From the NCBI RefSeq assembly GCF_004364165.1, contig NZ_SOAY01000010.1, forward strand, positions 895,098 to 959,097: DNA of 64,000 bases, written 5' to 3'. The notes beneath the pieces were generated by a model. The model ran no database searches, had not been told where the DNA came from, and worked only from the letters and a program-made list of their open reading frames with translations. Both the position numbers and the translations under genes were made by a program. Below, piece by piece: positions 19,071 through 27,760 of this stretch. The DNA is from Maribacter spongiicola. Its GTDB lineage: Bacteria; Bacteroidota; Bacteroidia; Flavobacteriales; Flavobacteriaceae. Each line of letters begins with the position of its first letter. Positions within the stretch are counted from its first letter, which is position 1.

Positions 19071-19793
19071 ATGATAGTAGAAGTTTGTGCTAATTCTTTA
19101 GAATCTGCCTTGGTTGCGGAACTGGCTGGAGCAGACCGTATTGAGTTATGTTCAGAACTGGCAGTTGGGGGATTGACACCTTCTTACGGATTGTTAAAAG
19201 CTGTGAAAGAACAAGTAGCTATTCCGGTTCATGTGTTAATTAGACCACGTAGCGGAGATTTCACTTATACGGCTGATGAATTGAATATTATGCTTGCTGA
19301 TATTAAATTATGCGTCGAATTAGGTTTTGACGGAATTGTATCGGGAGTTCTTTTAAATGATTTTTCGTTGGATGTTGCACAGACACAAAAGCTGAAGACT
19401 GCGGCTGGCAATTTAAAATTCACTTTTCATAGAGCGTTTGATTGGATCAAAAATCCGTCGGAAGCATTAGATCAACTTGAAGCAATGCAAGTAGATTATA
19501 TATTATCATCTGGTCAACAGAAATCTGCTCCGCTAGGTATTGATTTTTTATCGGAATTAAAAAGTAAAACCAAGTCTATTCAAATTATGCCTGGGTCAGG
19601 TGTAAATGCCAGCAATGTTGCCAGTTTTAAAGAAATGGGTTTTAGTGCGGTTCATTTATCTGGCACAGCTATGATTCAAACGTTAACTCAAAAGCCTGGC
19701 ATCTCTATGAATTCAGAGAATTTTTTAAGTAATGATCATATTGCAGTCACGCAATTAGAAAATATTAAAGCGGTTGTTGCTAAGGTTAAATAA
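19071..19793 (+). CDS. cutC: CutC family protein
   Basis: 240-residue TIM-barrel protein of the CutC family: EVCANSLESALVAELAGADRIELCSEL at the start, then GLTPSYGLLK, VHVLIRPRSGDF and FHRAFDW, all conserved in CutC. The name comes from a proposed copper-homeostasis role, which is disputed. Its position next to a glycosylasparaginase hints at a role in glycan or glycoside metabolism; that is inference. Start ATG 19071 gives the normal MIVEVCANS N-terminus. No separate promoter is visible in the 41-bp divergent gap. Confidence 0.93.
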   Translation: MIVEVCANSLESALVAELAGADRIELCSELAVGGLTPSYGLLKAVKEQVAIPVHVLIRPRSGDFTYTADELNIMLADIKLCVELGFDGIVSGVLLNDFSLDVAQTQKLKTAAGNLKFTFHRAFDWIKNPSEALDQLEAMQVDYILSSGQQKSAPLGIDFLSELKSKTKSIQIMPGSGVNASNVASFKEMGFSAVHLSGTAMIQTLTQKPGISMNSENFLSNDHIAVTQLENIKAVVAKVK

Positions 19794-19828
19794 AATGCAA
19801 ATGAGCACGCATACCGCTGTTATACAGA

Positions 19829-19836
19829 TATCTTTG
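19829..19836 (+). promoter_or_regulatory. Possible -7 box for the membrane phosphoesterase gene
   Basis: TATCTTTG matches TAnnTTTG and sits 14 bp before the ATG at 19851. No good TTG at the -33 distance was found, so this is weak. Confidence 0.35.
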
Positions 19837-19850
19837 TAAAAAATTATTTC

Positions 19851-21080
19851 ATGATCCGTTGGTTTATTTTCGTTATAGCTTATGTTGCTTTAAGCTTTTA
19901 TGTGCTGCAAGCATTAAAAACAATTACCAAGCAACCGTGGTGGTCTTGGATCTATATTGCAATCTCTCTGGTTGTCATGATCAATTTTATATATCAATTC
20001 TCTATTGGTGAAGAAACAGGGCGTGTTTTAAGTATCTCTAAAAGTTATGCTTTCGGGTTTTTATTGACCATGCTGACTTTTAATATTATCACTATTATAT
20101 TCTTGTTTTCTGAAGATATGTATCGTCTTATCTCAGGGTTGTATCAGAAATTATATGGAGAACAAAAACAATTCGGATTACCTACGCGAAGACGATTTTT
20201 AAGCTTACTTGCCCTTGGTATTGCAGCTGTTCCTTTTTGTGCGTTGTTATATGGTATGTACAAAGGGAAATATAATTTTAAAGTATTACGCTATGATTTA
20301 GAGTTCGATGATTTGCCCGATGGTTTTGATGGATATCAGATTACACAAATATCTGACATACATAGTGGTAGTTTCGATGATCGAAAAAAGATAGAATACG
20401 CGGTAGATCTTATTAATAAGCAAGAAAGTGATGTGCTTTTGTTTACGGGTGATATGGTAAATAATATGACTTCTGAAATGGAACCGTGGGCAGACCTGTT
20501 TAGCACCCTTCACGCTAAAGATGGTAAATTTTCAGTTTTGGGTAATCATGATTACGGTGATTATATCCCTTGGGATACGGAAGAACTAAAACATCAGAAT
20601 TTAGAAGACTTAAAAACACTGCAAAAGAAAATGGGATTTGATCTTTTGCTCAATGAGCATAGATACCTTCAAAAAGGTGATGATAAAATTGCATTGGTAG
20701 GAGTGGAGAATTGGGGTAAAGGCGGATTCAAAAAAGCGGGTGATCTTAAAAAAGCAGCTTCTCAAATTAATGCCGATGATTTTAAAATATTAATGAGCCA
20801 TGATCCATCGCACTGGGAAATGGAGGTGATTCAAGATGCTTATCATTATCATTTAACCTTGAGCGGCCATACCCACGGTATGCAATTTGGTATTGAAATA
20901 CCTGGATGGATTAAATGGAGCCCTGTAAAATGGAGATATCCCTATTGGGCAGGTATCTATAAAGAGATGGGTCAATTCATTAATGTAAACAGAGGTTTCG
21001 GATTTTTAGGATACCCAGGTAGAGTAGGGATTTGGCCTGAAATCACCGTAATAACACTCAAGAAAAAGGGGTTAACATGA
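19851..21080 (+). CDS. Membrane-anchored calcineurin-like metallophosphoesterase
   Basis: 409 residues. The first ~150 hold about four hydrophobic segments (MIRWFIFVIAYVALSFYV; WSWIYIAISLVVMINFIY; a third near 70-90; FLSLLALGIAAVPFCALLYG). The catalytic domain (~155-400) has the complete metallophosphoesterase series: QISDIHSGSF near residue 168, FTGDMVNN, VLGNHDYGDY, an isolated His in MSHDPSHW, and LSGHTHGMQFG. This layout matches YkuE-like membrane phosphoesterases, which may act on lipid-linked substrates; the actual substrate cannot be read from sequence. A small AACCCT/AGGGTT hairpin follows the stop but lacks a T-tract. Confidence 0.88.
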   Translation: MIRWFIFVIAYVALSFYVLQALKTITKQPWWSWIYIAISLVVMINFIYQFSIGEETGRVLSISKSYAFGFLLTMLTFNIITIIFLFSEDMYRLISGLYQKLYGEQKQFGLPTRRRFLSLLALGIAAVPFCALLYGMYKGKYNFKVLRYDLEFDDLPDGFDGYQITQISDIHSGSFDDRKKIEYAVDLINKQESDVLLFTGDMVNNMTSEMEPWADLFSTLHAKDGKFSVLGNHDYGDYIPWDTEELKHQNLEDLKTLQKKMGFDLLLNEHRYLQKGDDKIALVGVENWGKGGFKKAGDLKKAASQINADDFKILMSHDPSHWEMEVIQDAYHYHLTLSGHTHGMQFGIEIPGWIKWSPVKWRYPYWAGIYKEMGQFINVNRGFGFLGYPGRVGIWPEITVITLKKKGLT

Positions 21081-21141
21081 TTTTAACCCTTTAAGAGGGT
21101 TACAATTGGAATGCTAAGACTAGTATTTTAACAATTTTTAT

Positions 21142-21149
21142 TACATTTG
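21142..21149 (+). promoter_or_regulatory. Possible -7 box of the thioredoxin-fold gene
   Basis: TACATTTG (TAnnTTTG) lies 24 bp before the ATG at 21173. No clear -33 TTG at the right distance. Confidence 0.4.
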
Positions 21150-21172
21150 GCTAACATAGAAAAGCATTTTAT

Positions 21173-21469
21173 ATGTCCAAATTTGGTGAGCTAATAGATT
21201 TAAAGGTACCCGTTCTTCTGGATTTTTATGCAGAGTGGAACGAACAGTCGACTGCAATGCATCCAGTACTAAGAGATGTGGCTGCAGCTTTGGGTGATAG
21301 AGGTAAGGTGATTAAGATTGATGTGGACAAGAATAAAGAGCTTTCTCAAGCTTTGAGAGTTAAAGGTCTGCCTACGCTTATAATTTACAAAAAAGGTGAA
21401 ATGGTATGGCGCCAAAGTGGCGAACAAGACGCCAATACACTTATTGGTATTCTTAAAGAATACATCTAA
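21173..21469 (+). CDS. Thioredoxin-fold protein lacking the CxxC active site
   Basis: 98 residues with the thioredoxin core order: VLLDFYAEW, then helix, KVIKIDVDKN, and VKGLPTLIIYKKGEMVWRQSG with the cis-Pro loop GLPT. Where thioredoxins have WCGPC this protein has WNEQS, and there is no cysteine anywhere in it. It cannot do dithiol exchange, so a binding, chaperone or scaffold role is more likely. No signal peptide, so cytosolic. Monocistronic, with a strong terminator behind it. Confidence 0.85.
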   Translation: MSKFGELIDLKVPVLLDFYAEWNEQSTAMHPVLRDVAAALGDRGKVIKIDVDKNKELSQALRVKGLPTLIIYKKGEMVWRQSGEQDANTLIGILKEYI

Positions 21470-21492
21470 ATTTCAGTTTTCATTTAAAATAA

Positions 21493-21524
21493 AAAAAGCT
21501 TTGAGTGCAAACTCAAAGCTTTTT
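21493..21524. terminator. Bidirectional intrinsic terminator
   Basis: Perfect 14-bp stem (AAAAAGCTTTGAGT / ACTCAAAGCTTTTT) closed by a GCAA (GNRA) tetraloop, between the convergent thioredoxin-fold gene and the DUF2723 gene. Confidence 0.93.
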
Positions 21525-21551
21525 CTTGTGCCTTATTTTAAATTACGACTT

Positions 21552-24500
21552 TTATTCTATGATGTCTGTTTTGGTATTATCAGGTAAAATAGAATCAGAT
21601 ATCGGCATAGTGTCCATCATGTCTGGATCAGCCTCTAATGCATCTTGTGGCAAACCCATATCATCTTCGTCTTTATAGAAGTGTTGAAATTTATCGATGT
21701 ACTCATTGAAAATCAAGGTTTCTTTCTCTGCCATATCTTCGCTATCATTTGTAATAATGATATCTATGTTACGTCTGTAAGCTTCCATGTCGGCAATAAT
21801 ATCATCAATATTGCTGTATTGTTCATCTAAACTTGTAGAAGCATAATATTCTAATCGTTCTTGATACTTCTCTTTAAGTTTTTCGAACAATGCACGTGCT
21901 TTTTGACTTTCACCAACCTTGTAATAACCATCTATAAATGGTTCTATTAAAGTGTAGTATCCGAATTTATCTACCGGCATATTGGTTAATGATATTTCAA
22001 TAATATCTTTAGCCTTGTCGATTTTATTTTCTTTGATTAATTGTTCTGTTAAACGAGCCAAGTTGCCTCTGAAAGACACGCTCTGTATACGTGTTTGTGT
22101 ATCGTGGTAAATATCGCCGCCAGCGTTACCCCAATCCCATCCTTTTACGATGTCGTACATTAAATCGGTATCTATACGGCCAAGTTCAAAAGCGTTTGGT
22201 CTTTCTGTACGAATAGGCACTAATTTATAGGCTAAACCATCTAGTTGAAGGTAATCTTTCATCCAAAGATATTCAGCATCATCAAAACTACCACCTGAGA
22301 AGTATAGAGGACGTTTCCAGTCGTTGTTCGCAAGAATGTCAAGCATCATCATACTCTTTTTCGTAATTGCGCCTGGTAGCTCAATATCTATGTACTCTAC
22401 TATTAGGTCGGCGTCTTTTTCTTTCACCAATCCGCTGCTTAAAACATTTTGTTTGTTTACAGGCACCCTAATTTTATTGGTAGGGTAGTAGACCATATTT
22501 TGAATCTCTTCTGGATACTGACTTAAATCGGCACCATTCTGCTCAAGCAGATATTTGTATTTTGTTCTAGGTTTGTCACTATCGATCCAGTTAATAAAAT
22601 CTTTAATTGGCCATCTGTTTTCAGTAATACCTTGGTGATACAGTACGTCTCTGGAACCCCATCTATATTTTACATGCGAAATTTGTGAAGGTATCGGCGC
22701 ACTTTCATATGCCGCAACCTTCATTTGATCTACATACCAATCTGTTTCAAAAAGACTGGTACATACTATTCTTACATCTGTTCTGTAGTTTTCAATTTCT
22801 TGTGCGTACCAAATAGGGAAAGTATCATTATCACCAATGGTAAATAAGATAGCGCCTGCATCTTCTTGGCAAGAGTCTAAATATGCTTTTGCAGATGAAT
22901 TTGCAGTGAATCTGCCAGATCGATCATGGTCGTCCCAGTTTTGAACCGCCATTACCGTGGGTACAGCTAATAGGGTAATAGCAACTACTGCCGGAGCCAA
23001 TATTTTAGGGGTAATCCAATCTTTAAAACTATCGTAAAGTCCGTAAACTCCTATACCTATCCAAAGAGCAAATATGTAGAACGATCCCACTAATGAATAA
23101 TCACGCTCGCGAGGTTGAAAAATACCCGGGTTGGTGTAAAACTGAATTGCAAGTCCTGTAAATAAGAAGAATATCAACAATACCCAAAATTGCTTTTTGT
23201 CTTTTGATATTTGAAAAACAATACCGATGACACCTAATATTAAGGGTAAGAAAAAATAGGTATTTCTGCCTGGGTTGTTTTGTATGTCGCTTGGTAAGTT
23301 GTCCTGGCTACCTAATCTCATACTGTCAATAGCATTTATGCCGCTTAGCCAGTTTCCATTTTTATTATAGCGACCTTGAACATCATTTTGCTTACCAACA
23401 AAATTCCACATAAAGTAACGCATGTACATATAGTTGAATTGAAACTCTACCATATATTTTACGTTGTCCCATAAAGTTGGTGGCTGTACTTCTATATATT
23501 CATCAAAACGTTTTAAAAAGCTTATGTATTGATCTGCACCTATTTCTCCATTTGCAAAACCTATTTTTACTTGTTCTGCAGCTTGTCTCAATTCTTGGTT
23601 AGGCTGGGTAATTTTAAAATCTAAAGCACCAAAATAGCGCATGTAGTTCTCCGCATTTTGCGAACTCCACATTCTAGGTAATAAACCTTGGTGTTTAGGG
23701 TTAGGTCCTTGAACGGCATCAACATATTTGTTTACAATAATATATTTGCCGAGTGTGTAATCTTTCTCATACTTTGGCTTACCGTCTTGATTTTCACCTG
23801 CTTCGGCAAACATGTCTGAATAATATGTGCCGTATACTGGGCTGTCAACACCCGGGTATTGCTCTCTATTATAATAAGCTAAAAGTGCACGTGCATCTTC
23901 TGGATTGTTCTCATTGATAACAACCTTGGCATTTGCCCTAATCGGTAGCATTAACCAAGACGAAAAACCTAAGAATAAAAACATCAAACATAAAACAATG
24001 GTATTACCGGTTCTGTAATCGTTTTTTCGTGTATAGTTTAAAGCGAAGTAAAAAGTAGCTATGAATAATAGTCCAATTATAATAGATCCAGAGTTAAATG
24101 GTAGTCCAATACTATTAATGAAGAATACCTCTCCCCAACCGAAAAGTTGAAGAATATAGGTAAGTGAGAATTTATAGACCAACATTAAAATTGCAATAAC
24201 AGTAATATTCGCTAGTAAAAAGTTCTTTACTGTTGTCTTTTTATAAGTTTTAAAGTAGTAAAGTAATCCGATTGATGGTATAGCCAAAAAGCCCATAAAT
24301 TGGATACCGAAAGTAAGACCTACAACAAAAGAGATTAATACAATCCATTTGTTACCTCGAGGATCATCTAGATTATCGGTCCATTTTAAGCCCATCCAAA
24401 GTAATAAAGCCATTATTAAACTTGCCGTGGCATATACTTCTGTCTCTACGGCATTGAACCAAAAACTATCTGAGAATGTAAAAGCTAATGATCCAACTAA

Positions 24501-24875
24501 TGCGCTACCAAATACGGCGATTGCCTTACTGTTGGTAAACGGACCATCTTTATCAATTAATTTTCTGGTGATGTTGGTAATCGTCCAGAACATAAATAAT
24601 ATTGTAAATGCACTTGAAACGCCAGACACAAGATTGACCATTTTGGCAACCTGACTAGGTTCTAAAGCGAACATTGCAAAGAATGCGCCTATCATTTGTA
24701 GTAAAGGTGCCCCTGGTGGGTGACCCACTTGAAGCTTGGCAGCTGTTGCTATATACTCGCCTGCATCCCAAAAACTATTGGTGGGTTCAACGGTAATATA
24801 ATATGTAATAAGTGCTATGAAAAATACGGACCATCCTAATATAGTGTCCCACTTGTGGTAGTTCTTTGAAAACAT
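21552..24875 (-). CDS. DUF2723 polytopic membrane protein (GT-C glycosyltransferase-like)
   Basis: 1107 residues. The N-terminal half carries about a dozen transmembrane segments; the first loop has EPTNSFWDAGEYIATAAKLQ and GHPPGAPLLQM. The acidic residue in this first loop and the HPPGAP motif are the DUF2723 signature and resemble GT-C enzymes that use lipid-phosphate sugar donors. The C-terminal half is a large soluble region with SCQEDAGAILFTIGDNDTFP and TDVRIVCTSLFETDWYVDQM, then helical tetratricopeptide-like stretches. A role in surface glycosylation is plausible; donor and acceptor are unknown. Convergent with the thioredoxin-fold gene. Confidence 0.85.
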   Translation of the reverse strand: MFSKNYHKWDTILGWSVFFIALITYYITVEPTNSFWDAGEYIATAAKLQVGHPPGAPLLQMIGAFFAMFALEPSQVAKMVNLVSGVSSAFTILFMFWTITNITRKLIDKDGPFTNSKAIAVFGSALVGSLAFTFSDSFWFNAVETEVYATASLIMALLLWMGLKWTDNLDDPRGNKWIVLISFVVGLTFGIQFMGFLAIPSIGLLYYFKTYKKTTVKNFLLANITVIAILMLVYKFSLTYILQLFGWGEVFFINSIGLPFNSGSIIIGLLFIATFYFALNYTRKNDYRTGNTIVLCLMFLFLGFSSWLMLPIRANAKVVINENNPEDARALLAYYNREQYPGVDSPVYGTYYSDMFAEAGENQDGKPKYEKDYTLGKYIIVNKYVDAVQGPNPKHQGLLPRMWSSQNAENYMRYFGALDFKITQPNQELRQAAEQVKIGFANGEIGADQYISFLKRFDEYIEVQPPTLWDNVKYMVEFQFNYMYMRYFMWNFVGKQNDVQGRYNKNGNWLSGINAIDSMRLGSQDNLPSDIQNNPGRNTYFFLPLILGVIGIVFQISKDKKQFWVLLIFFLFTGLAIQFYTNPGIFQPRERDYSLVGSFYIFALWIGIGVYGLYDSFKDWITPKILAPAVVAITLLAVPTVMAVQNWDDHDRSGRFTANSSAKAYLDSCQEDAGAILFTIGDNDTFPIWYAQEIENYRTDVRIVCTSLFETDWYVDQMKVAAYESAPIPSQISHVKYRWGSRDVLYHQGITENRWPIKDFINWIDSDKPRTKYKYLLEQNGADLSQYPEEIQNMVYYPTNKIRVPVNKQNVLSSGLVKEKDADLIVEYIDIELPGAITKKSMMMLDILANNDWKRPLYFSGGSFDDAEYLWMKDYLQLDGLAYKLVPIRTERPNAFELGRIDTDLMYDIVKGWDWGNAGGDIYHDTQTRIQSVSFRGNLARLTEQLIKENKIDKAKDIIEISLTNMPVDKFGYYTLIEPFIDGYYKVGESQKARALFEKLKEKYQERLEYYASTSLDEQYSNIDDIIADMEAYRRNIDIIITNDSEDMAEKETLIFNEYIDKFQHFYKDEDDMGLPQDALEADPDMMDTMPISDSILPDNTKTDIIE

Positions 24876-24992
24876 GAAGCTTGGGTTAAACCTAAGTGGC
24901 GAATTTACTAATTAATATAGAAAGGAATGAACTATTTTTATAAACCTTTAACATGGGTGAAGAAGATTTTTTTCATTTTACCTTAAAAAATG

Positions 24993-25023
24993 TTTGGTGA
25001 AACAAAACTTTGTTTTAAATTTG
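24993..25023 (+). promoter_or_regulatory. Promoter of tRNA-Gln
   Basis: TTTG (24993-24996), exactly 19 bp, then TAAATTTG (25016-25023): a full match to the Bacteroidota promoter consensus. The expected start is about 14 nt before the mature tRNA. Confidence 0.8.
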
Positions 25024-25042
25024 CAGCCTCTTAAAAAGGTAT

Positions 25043-25113
25043 TGGCCCATGGTGTAATGGTAACACTTCGGTTTTTGGTACCGTCATTCAAGGTTCGAGT
25101 CCTTGTGGGCCAA
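25043..25113 (+). tRNA. tRNA-Gln (anticodon TTG)
   Basis: 71-nt cloverleaf. Acceptor TGGCCCA pairs with TGGGCCA; D arm GTG..CAC; anticodon stem closed by CGGT/ACCG with loop TTTTGGT, whose positions 34-36 are TTG, reading CAA; T arm AAGG-TTCGAGT-CCTT. Discriminator A at 25113. CCA is not encoded. Transcribed alone from its own promoter and followed by a terminator. Confidence 0.95.
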
Positions 25114-25127
25114 CTAAGAGAACAAAG

Positions 25128-25165
25128 AAAATCCTGATATCATTTGATATCGGGATTTTTGTTTT
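25128..25165 (+). terminator. Terminator of tRNA-Gln
   Basis: AAAATCCTGATATC (25128-25141), ATTT loop, GATATCGGGATTTT (one T-G wobble), then a T-rich run. 15 bp after the tRNA. Confidence 0.85.
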
Positions 25166-25365
25166 TATGACCTATATCAATTTAAAAGACTTTTTAATGG
25201 TAGTTCTTTACCATTCGTACACACTCAAAGACTTAATGTGAAGAAATGGTTAATTGTGTGTAAGTATTTTTGTACATTTAAACCGATAACGTTACAAATT
25301 CATCGGAAAAGAAACCATTTCGATTATGTTATTATTTACTTTGGTACCCTAAATAACTTAACCCT

Positions 25366-25698
25366 ATGAAACTCTCTCCAAAAGTTTTAAAGATTTTATT
25401 AATCGTTGTTTTGCTTGGATTTGGAATCGGATTCTATATGCAGGATTTAAAACACGAAGAAAGTACTGCCCATGCCTATAAGGCAAATCGCTATAATTTA
25501 GATCGTTTTAATAAGATTATGGAGTACAATAACAAAATGAATTCTACTAACTGGAGAATACTAAAAGATAGTATTGATCAACAGTTAGATACTCTTATGA
25601 TACTTCGTTTTCGTAAAGAAGTAGATAGTTTAGGTGATTTAGAGCCACAGGCGTACAGCGAACAAGTTGAAGTGCATGCTTCATTTTTGCCTCAATAA
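25366..25698 (+). CDS. Small membrane-anchored protein of unknown function
   Basis: 110 residues. One N-terminal transmembrane segment (LKILLIVVLLGFGIGFYM at about 8-25), then a charged, mostly helical region rich in Asp, Lys and Asn (YNLDRFNKIMEYNNKMN, DSIDQQLDTLMILRFRKEVDSL). No recognised family motif. The hydrophobic segment without a cleavage site suggests a single-pass protein with the C-terminal part outside the cytoplasm. A TATTTTTG box at 25265 might be its promoter but lacks a -33 partner. Confidence 0.7.
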   Translation: MKLSPKVLKILLIVVLLGFGIGFYMQDLKHEESTAHAYKANRYNLDRFNKIMEYNNKMNSTNWRILKDSIDQQLDTLMILRFRKEVDSLGDLEPQAYSEQVEVHASFLPQ

Positions 25699-25741
25699 TC
25701 CTTTTTGTGTTACTGCGATTAAGTAAGATTTTTAATCCGAT

Positions 25742-27067
25742 TTAGTAAGTGTCTTCAGGGCTTATTTGCTCAGGTGCGTCATTTTTAGGTTCGATAAGTT
25801 CTTCGCTTTCCAAATGTCTAATTGCATCTTCAGCTAAATTTCTTTCTGCAATCTCTTCGTCAATTTCATCTAGCATAGTGCCCATTTTACCTTTATCGCG
25901 AATCATTGCCCATGTCATAACTAAGCTTGTGGCAATAATTACAAATAATAAAATGCCTGAGTCAAACCCTTTAATTTGTGCTTCCATTGGTATTGCGTAG
26001 AATAATAATACCGTTATTAATCCTCTTGGTGCTATAAATAATTGCGGAAGTATATCCTTGCCAACAAAAGCAATAAGTATTAAAAAGCGTATAATGTAGA
26101 TAGAGGCTATAATCAGTAGGCTGACAATTGCTACGTTTATGCTAAGTAATGATGACAATACTATAGTAATTCCAAAAATAACAAAGAAGAAAGTGCGTAC
26201 TACAAATGCTGTTTCTAGGGTAACAATATGTAGTTCATGATAGATTTGTTGCATCCGTTCTTTCTCTAAAAATATTTTAGTTTTTCCGGGGAAGAATAGA
26301 TTTACATTTTTTACAATTAAACCAAAAACTAGAATGATGATTAAAGAGGATAAGTGCATTTTCTTTCCAATTGCATAAAGAAGTAGTAATACAGAGATAA
26401 GTAAGAATAGCTTGGCTTGGCTTTTAATACGTTGAAAAACGAGTATGATAGCGTAACTGGCGACCAAGGCGATTACAATGGTTATAATTATATTGATTCC
26501 GAAACCAGCTGCACCAGTGTCTTCTGCAGGGTTCAATTTGCCTGTCAAAAAGTAAAACATCATTATGCCCATAATGTCAGAAAAGGTACTCTCGTAAATA
26601 TGGAATTCTTTTTTCTCTTCGCTTAGTCCGCCTACACTAGGTATAATTATAGCACTAGATAGAATAGAAAGCGGGGTGGCATATAGCCATGCAGATTGCA
26701 TGGTCATGTTGGGTATAAATTGATTTAGAATTAAAGCGGCGACATAAGCAGAGCCAACTAGACCAATTAGTGCAATTGCCATAGATTTTAAAATTGGCCA
26801 AAGTTTTTCTTTCTTCAATTCCAATTCTAATGCGGCTTCTAAAACAATCATTATTAAACCTACGGTGCCAAGAATTTCTAATGAACCTTTAAAATCTGGT
26901 ATGTCTGGGATAAAAAATTCAAGTCCTATTTTAATAAGAATACCCAAGACGATAAGCATGAGTACAGCTGGTATATTAGTTTTTTTAGAGATGCCGTTAA
27001 AGAAAAAAGAAAGTACAACAATTAAAGATGCTCCTATGATAAGGTTGTAAGGTGAAAGAATTTCCAT
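25742..27067 (-). CDS. Cation:proton (Na+/H+) antiporter, CPA family
   Basis: 441 residues with about 12 hydrophobic segments across residues 5-390. The first three helices with NIPAVLMLIVLGILIKIG, then GLIMIVLEAALELEL (position of the GxxxFxxGLE-type motif) and a later RFLILIAFVG/APRGLITVLLFYAIP segment are typical of CPA1-like Na+/H+ exchangers. The last ~50 residues are a short acidic cytosolic tail (DEIDEEIAERNLAED...), not a full TrkA or CNMP domain. Exports Na+ or K+ in exchange for H+, reasonable for a marine bacterium; ion choice is not determinable. Divergent from rimP. Confidence 0.88.
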   Translation of the reverse strand: MEILSPYNLIIGASLIVVLSFFFNGISKKTNIPAVLMLIVLGILIKIGLEFFIPDIPDFKGSLEILGTVGLIMIVLEAALELELKKEKLWPILKSMAIALIGLVGSAYVAALILNQFIPNMTMQSAWLYATPLSILSSAIIIPSVGGLSEEKKEFHIYESTFSDIMGIMMFYFLTGKLNPAEDTGAAGFGINIIITIVIALVASYAIILVFQRIKSQAKLFLLISVLLLLYAIGKKMHLSSLIIILVFGLIVKNVNLFFPGKTKIFLEKERMQQIYHELHIVTLETAFVVRTFFFVIFGITIVLSSLLSINVAIVSLLIIASIYIIRFLILIAFVGKDILPQLFIAPRGLITVLLFYAIPMEAQIKGFDSGILLFVIIATSLVMTWAMIRDKGKMGTMLDEIDEEIAERNLAEDAIRHLESEELIEPKNDAPEQISPEDTY

Positions 27068-27188
27068 TAATTTTTTTTGGTCGGTGTTTAGATAAAAATA
27101 AGATAATTTTTAAAAGAGGTAGATTTTTCTTTTACTGCTATTTTATTTGATTCTTTTAATAGTGAATGAATTAGGTGTAAATAGGCTA

Positions 27189-27218
27189 TTGTAGGAAATT
27201 AAAATTGTTGTATATTTG
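27189..27218 (+). promoter_or_regulatory. Promoter of rimP-nusA-infB
   Basis: TTG (27189-27191), 19 bp, TATATTTG (27211-27218): full consensus. The predicted start is near 27224, giving a leader of about 60 nt before rimP. Confidence 0.8.
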
Positions 27219-27247
27219 CAAAGCTGAAAGGATATAAAAGTATTCAT

Positions 27248-27275
27248 GAGGGGACAATTAGTCCCCTCTTTTATT
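27248..27275 (+). promoter_or_regulatory. Terminator-like hairpin in the rimP leader (candidate attenuator)
   Basis: GAGGGGAC (27248-27255), AATTA loop, GTCCCCTC (27261-27268), then TTTTATT. A perfect 8-bp GC-rich stem with a T-tract, lying between the promoter and the rimP ATG at 27287. It would end transcription before the operon unless bypassed; NusA, encoded downstream, is a factor that acts on such hairpins. Confidence 0.75.
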
Positions 27276-27286
27276 ACTTATTATTT

Positions 27287-27748
27287 ATGCTAAAGGAAAA
27301 AGTAAAAGAATTATTGGAACAAGGTCTTCAAGAAGATCCCTCCCTATTTTTAATCGAATTCACAATGGGTGCTGATAATAGCATTCATGTTGTTATAGAC
27401 GGTGACCAGGGGGTTACGGTTAACGATTGTATAAAAATAAGTAGGGCTATTGAAAATAATATAGATCGTGAAGAACACGATTTTTCTCTTGAGGTAGCCT
27501 CCGCTGGTGCAGCAGCACCATTGGTTATGCCGCGTCAATATTTAAAAAATATTGGCAGAAAGCTTGAAGTTCGTACGAACGATAATAAGTTTGAGGGAGT
27601 ATTGAAAGAAATAAAAGATAACTCTATTGTTTTAGAGTGGAAGGCTAGAGAGCCCAAACCTATAGGAAAAGGTAAGGTGACTGTTCAGAAAAAAGAAGAA
27701 GTAAATTTTTCAGATATTATTAAAGCGAAAGTTGTATTAAAATTTTAA
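27287..27748 (+). CDS. rimP: Ribosome maturation factor RimP
   Basis: 153-residue cytosolic factor for 30S assembly. FLIEFTMGADNSIHVVIDGDQGVTVNDCIKISRAIE in the N-terminal alpha/beta domain and FSLEVASAGAAAPLVMPRQYLKNIGRKLEV leading into the C-terminal Sm-like domain are family features (the second usually reads SPG; here SAG). First gene of rimP-nusA-infB, 12 bp before nusA. Start ATG 27287 is the first in frame. Confidence 0.95.
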   Translation: MLKEKVKELLEQGLQEDPSLFLIEFTMGADNSIHVVIDGDQGVTVNDCIKISRAIENNIDREEHDFSLEVASAGAAAPLVMPRQYLKNIGRKLEVRTNDNKFEGVLKEIKDNSIVLEWKAREPKPIGKGKVTVQKKEEVNFSDIIKAKVVLKF

Positions 27749-27760
27749 TTGTAATTACCA

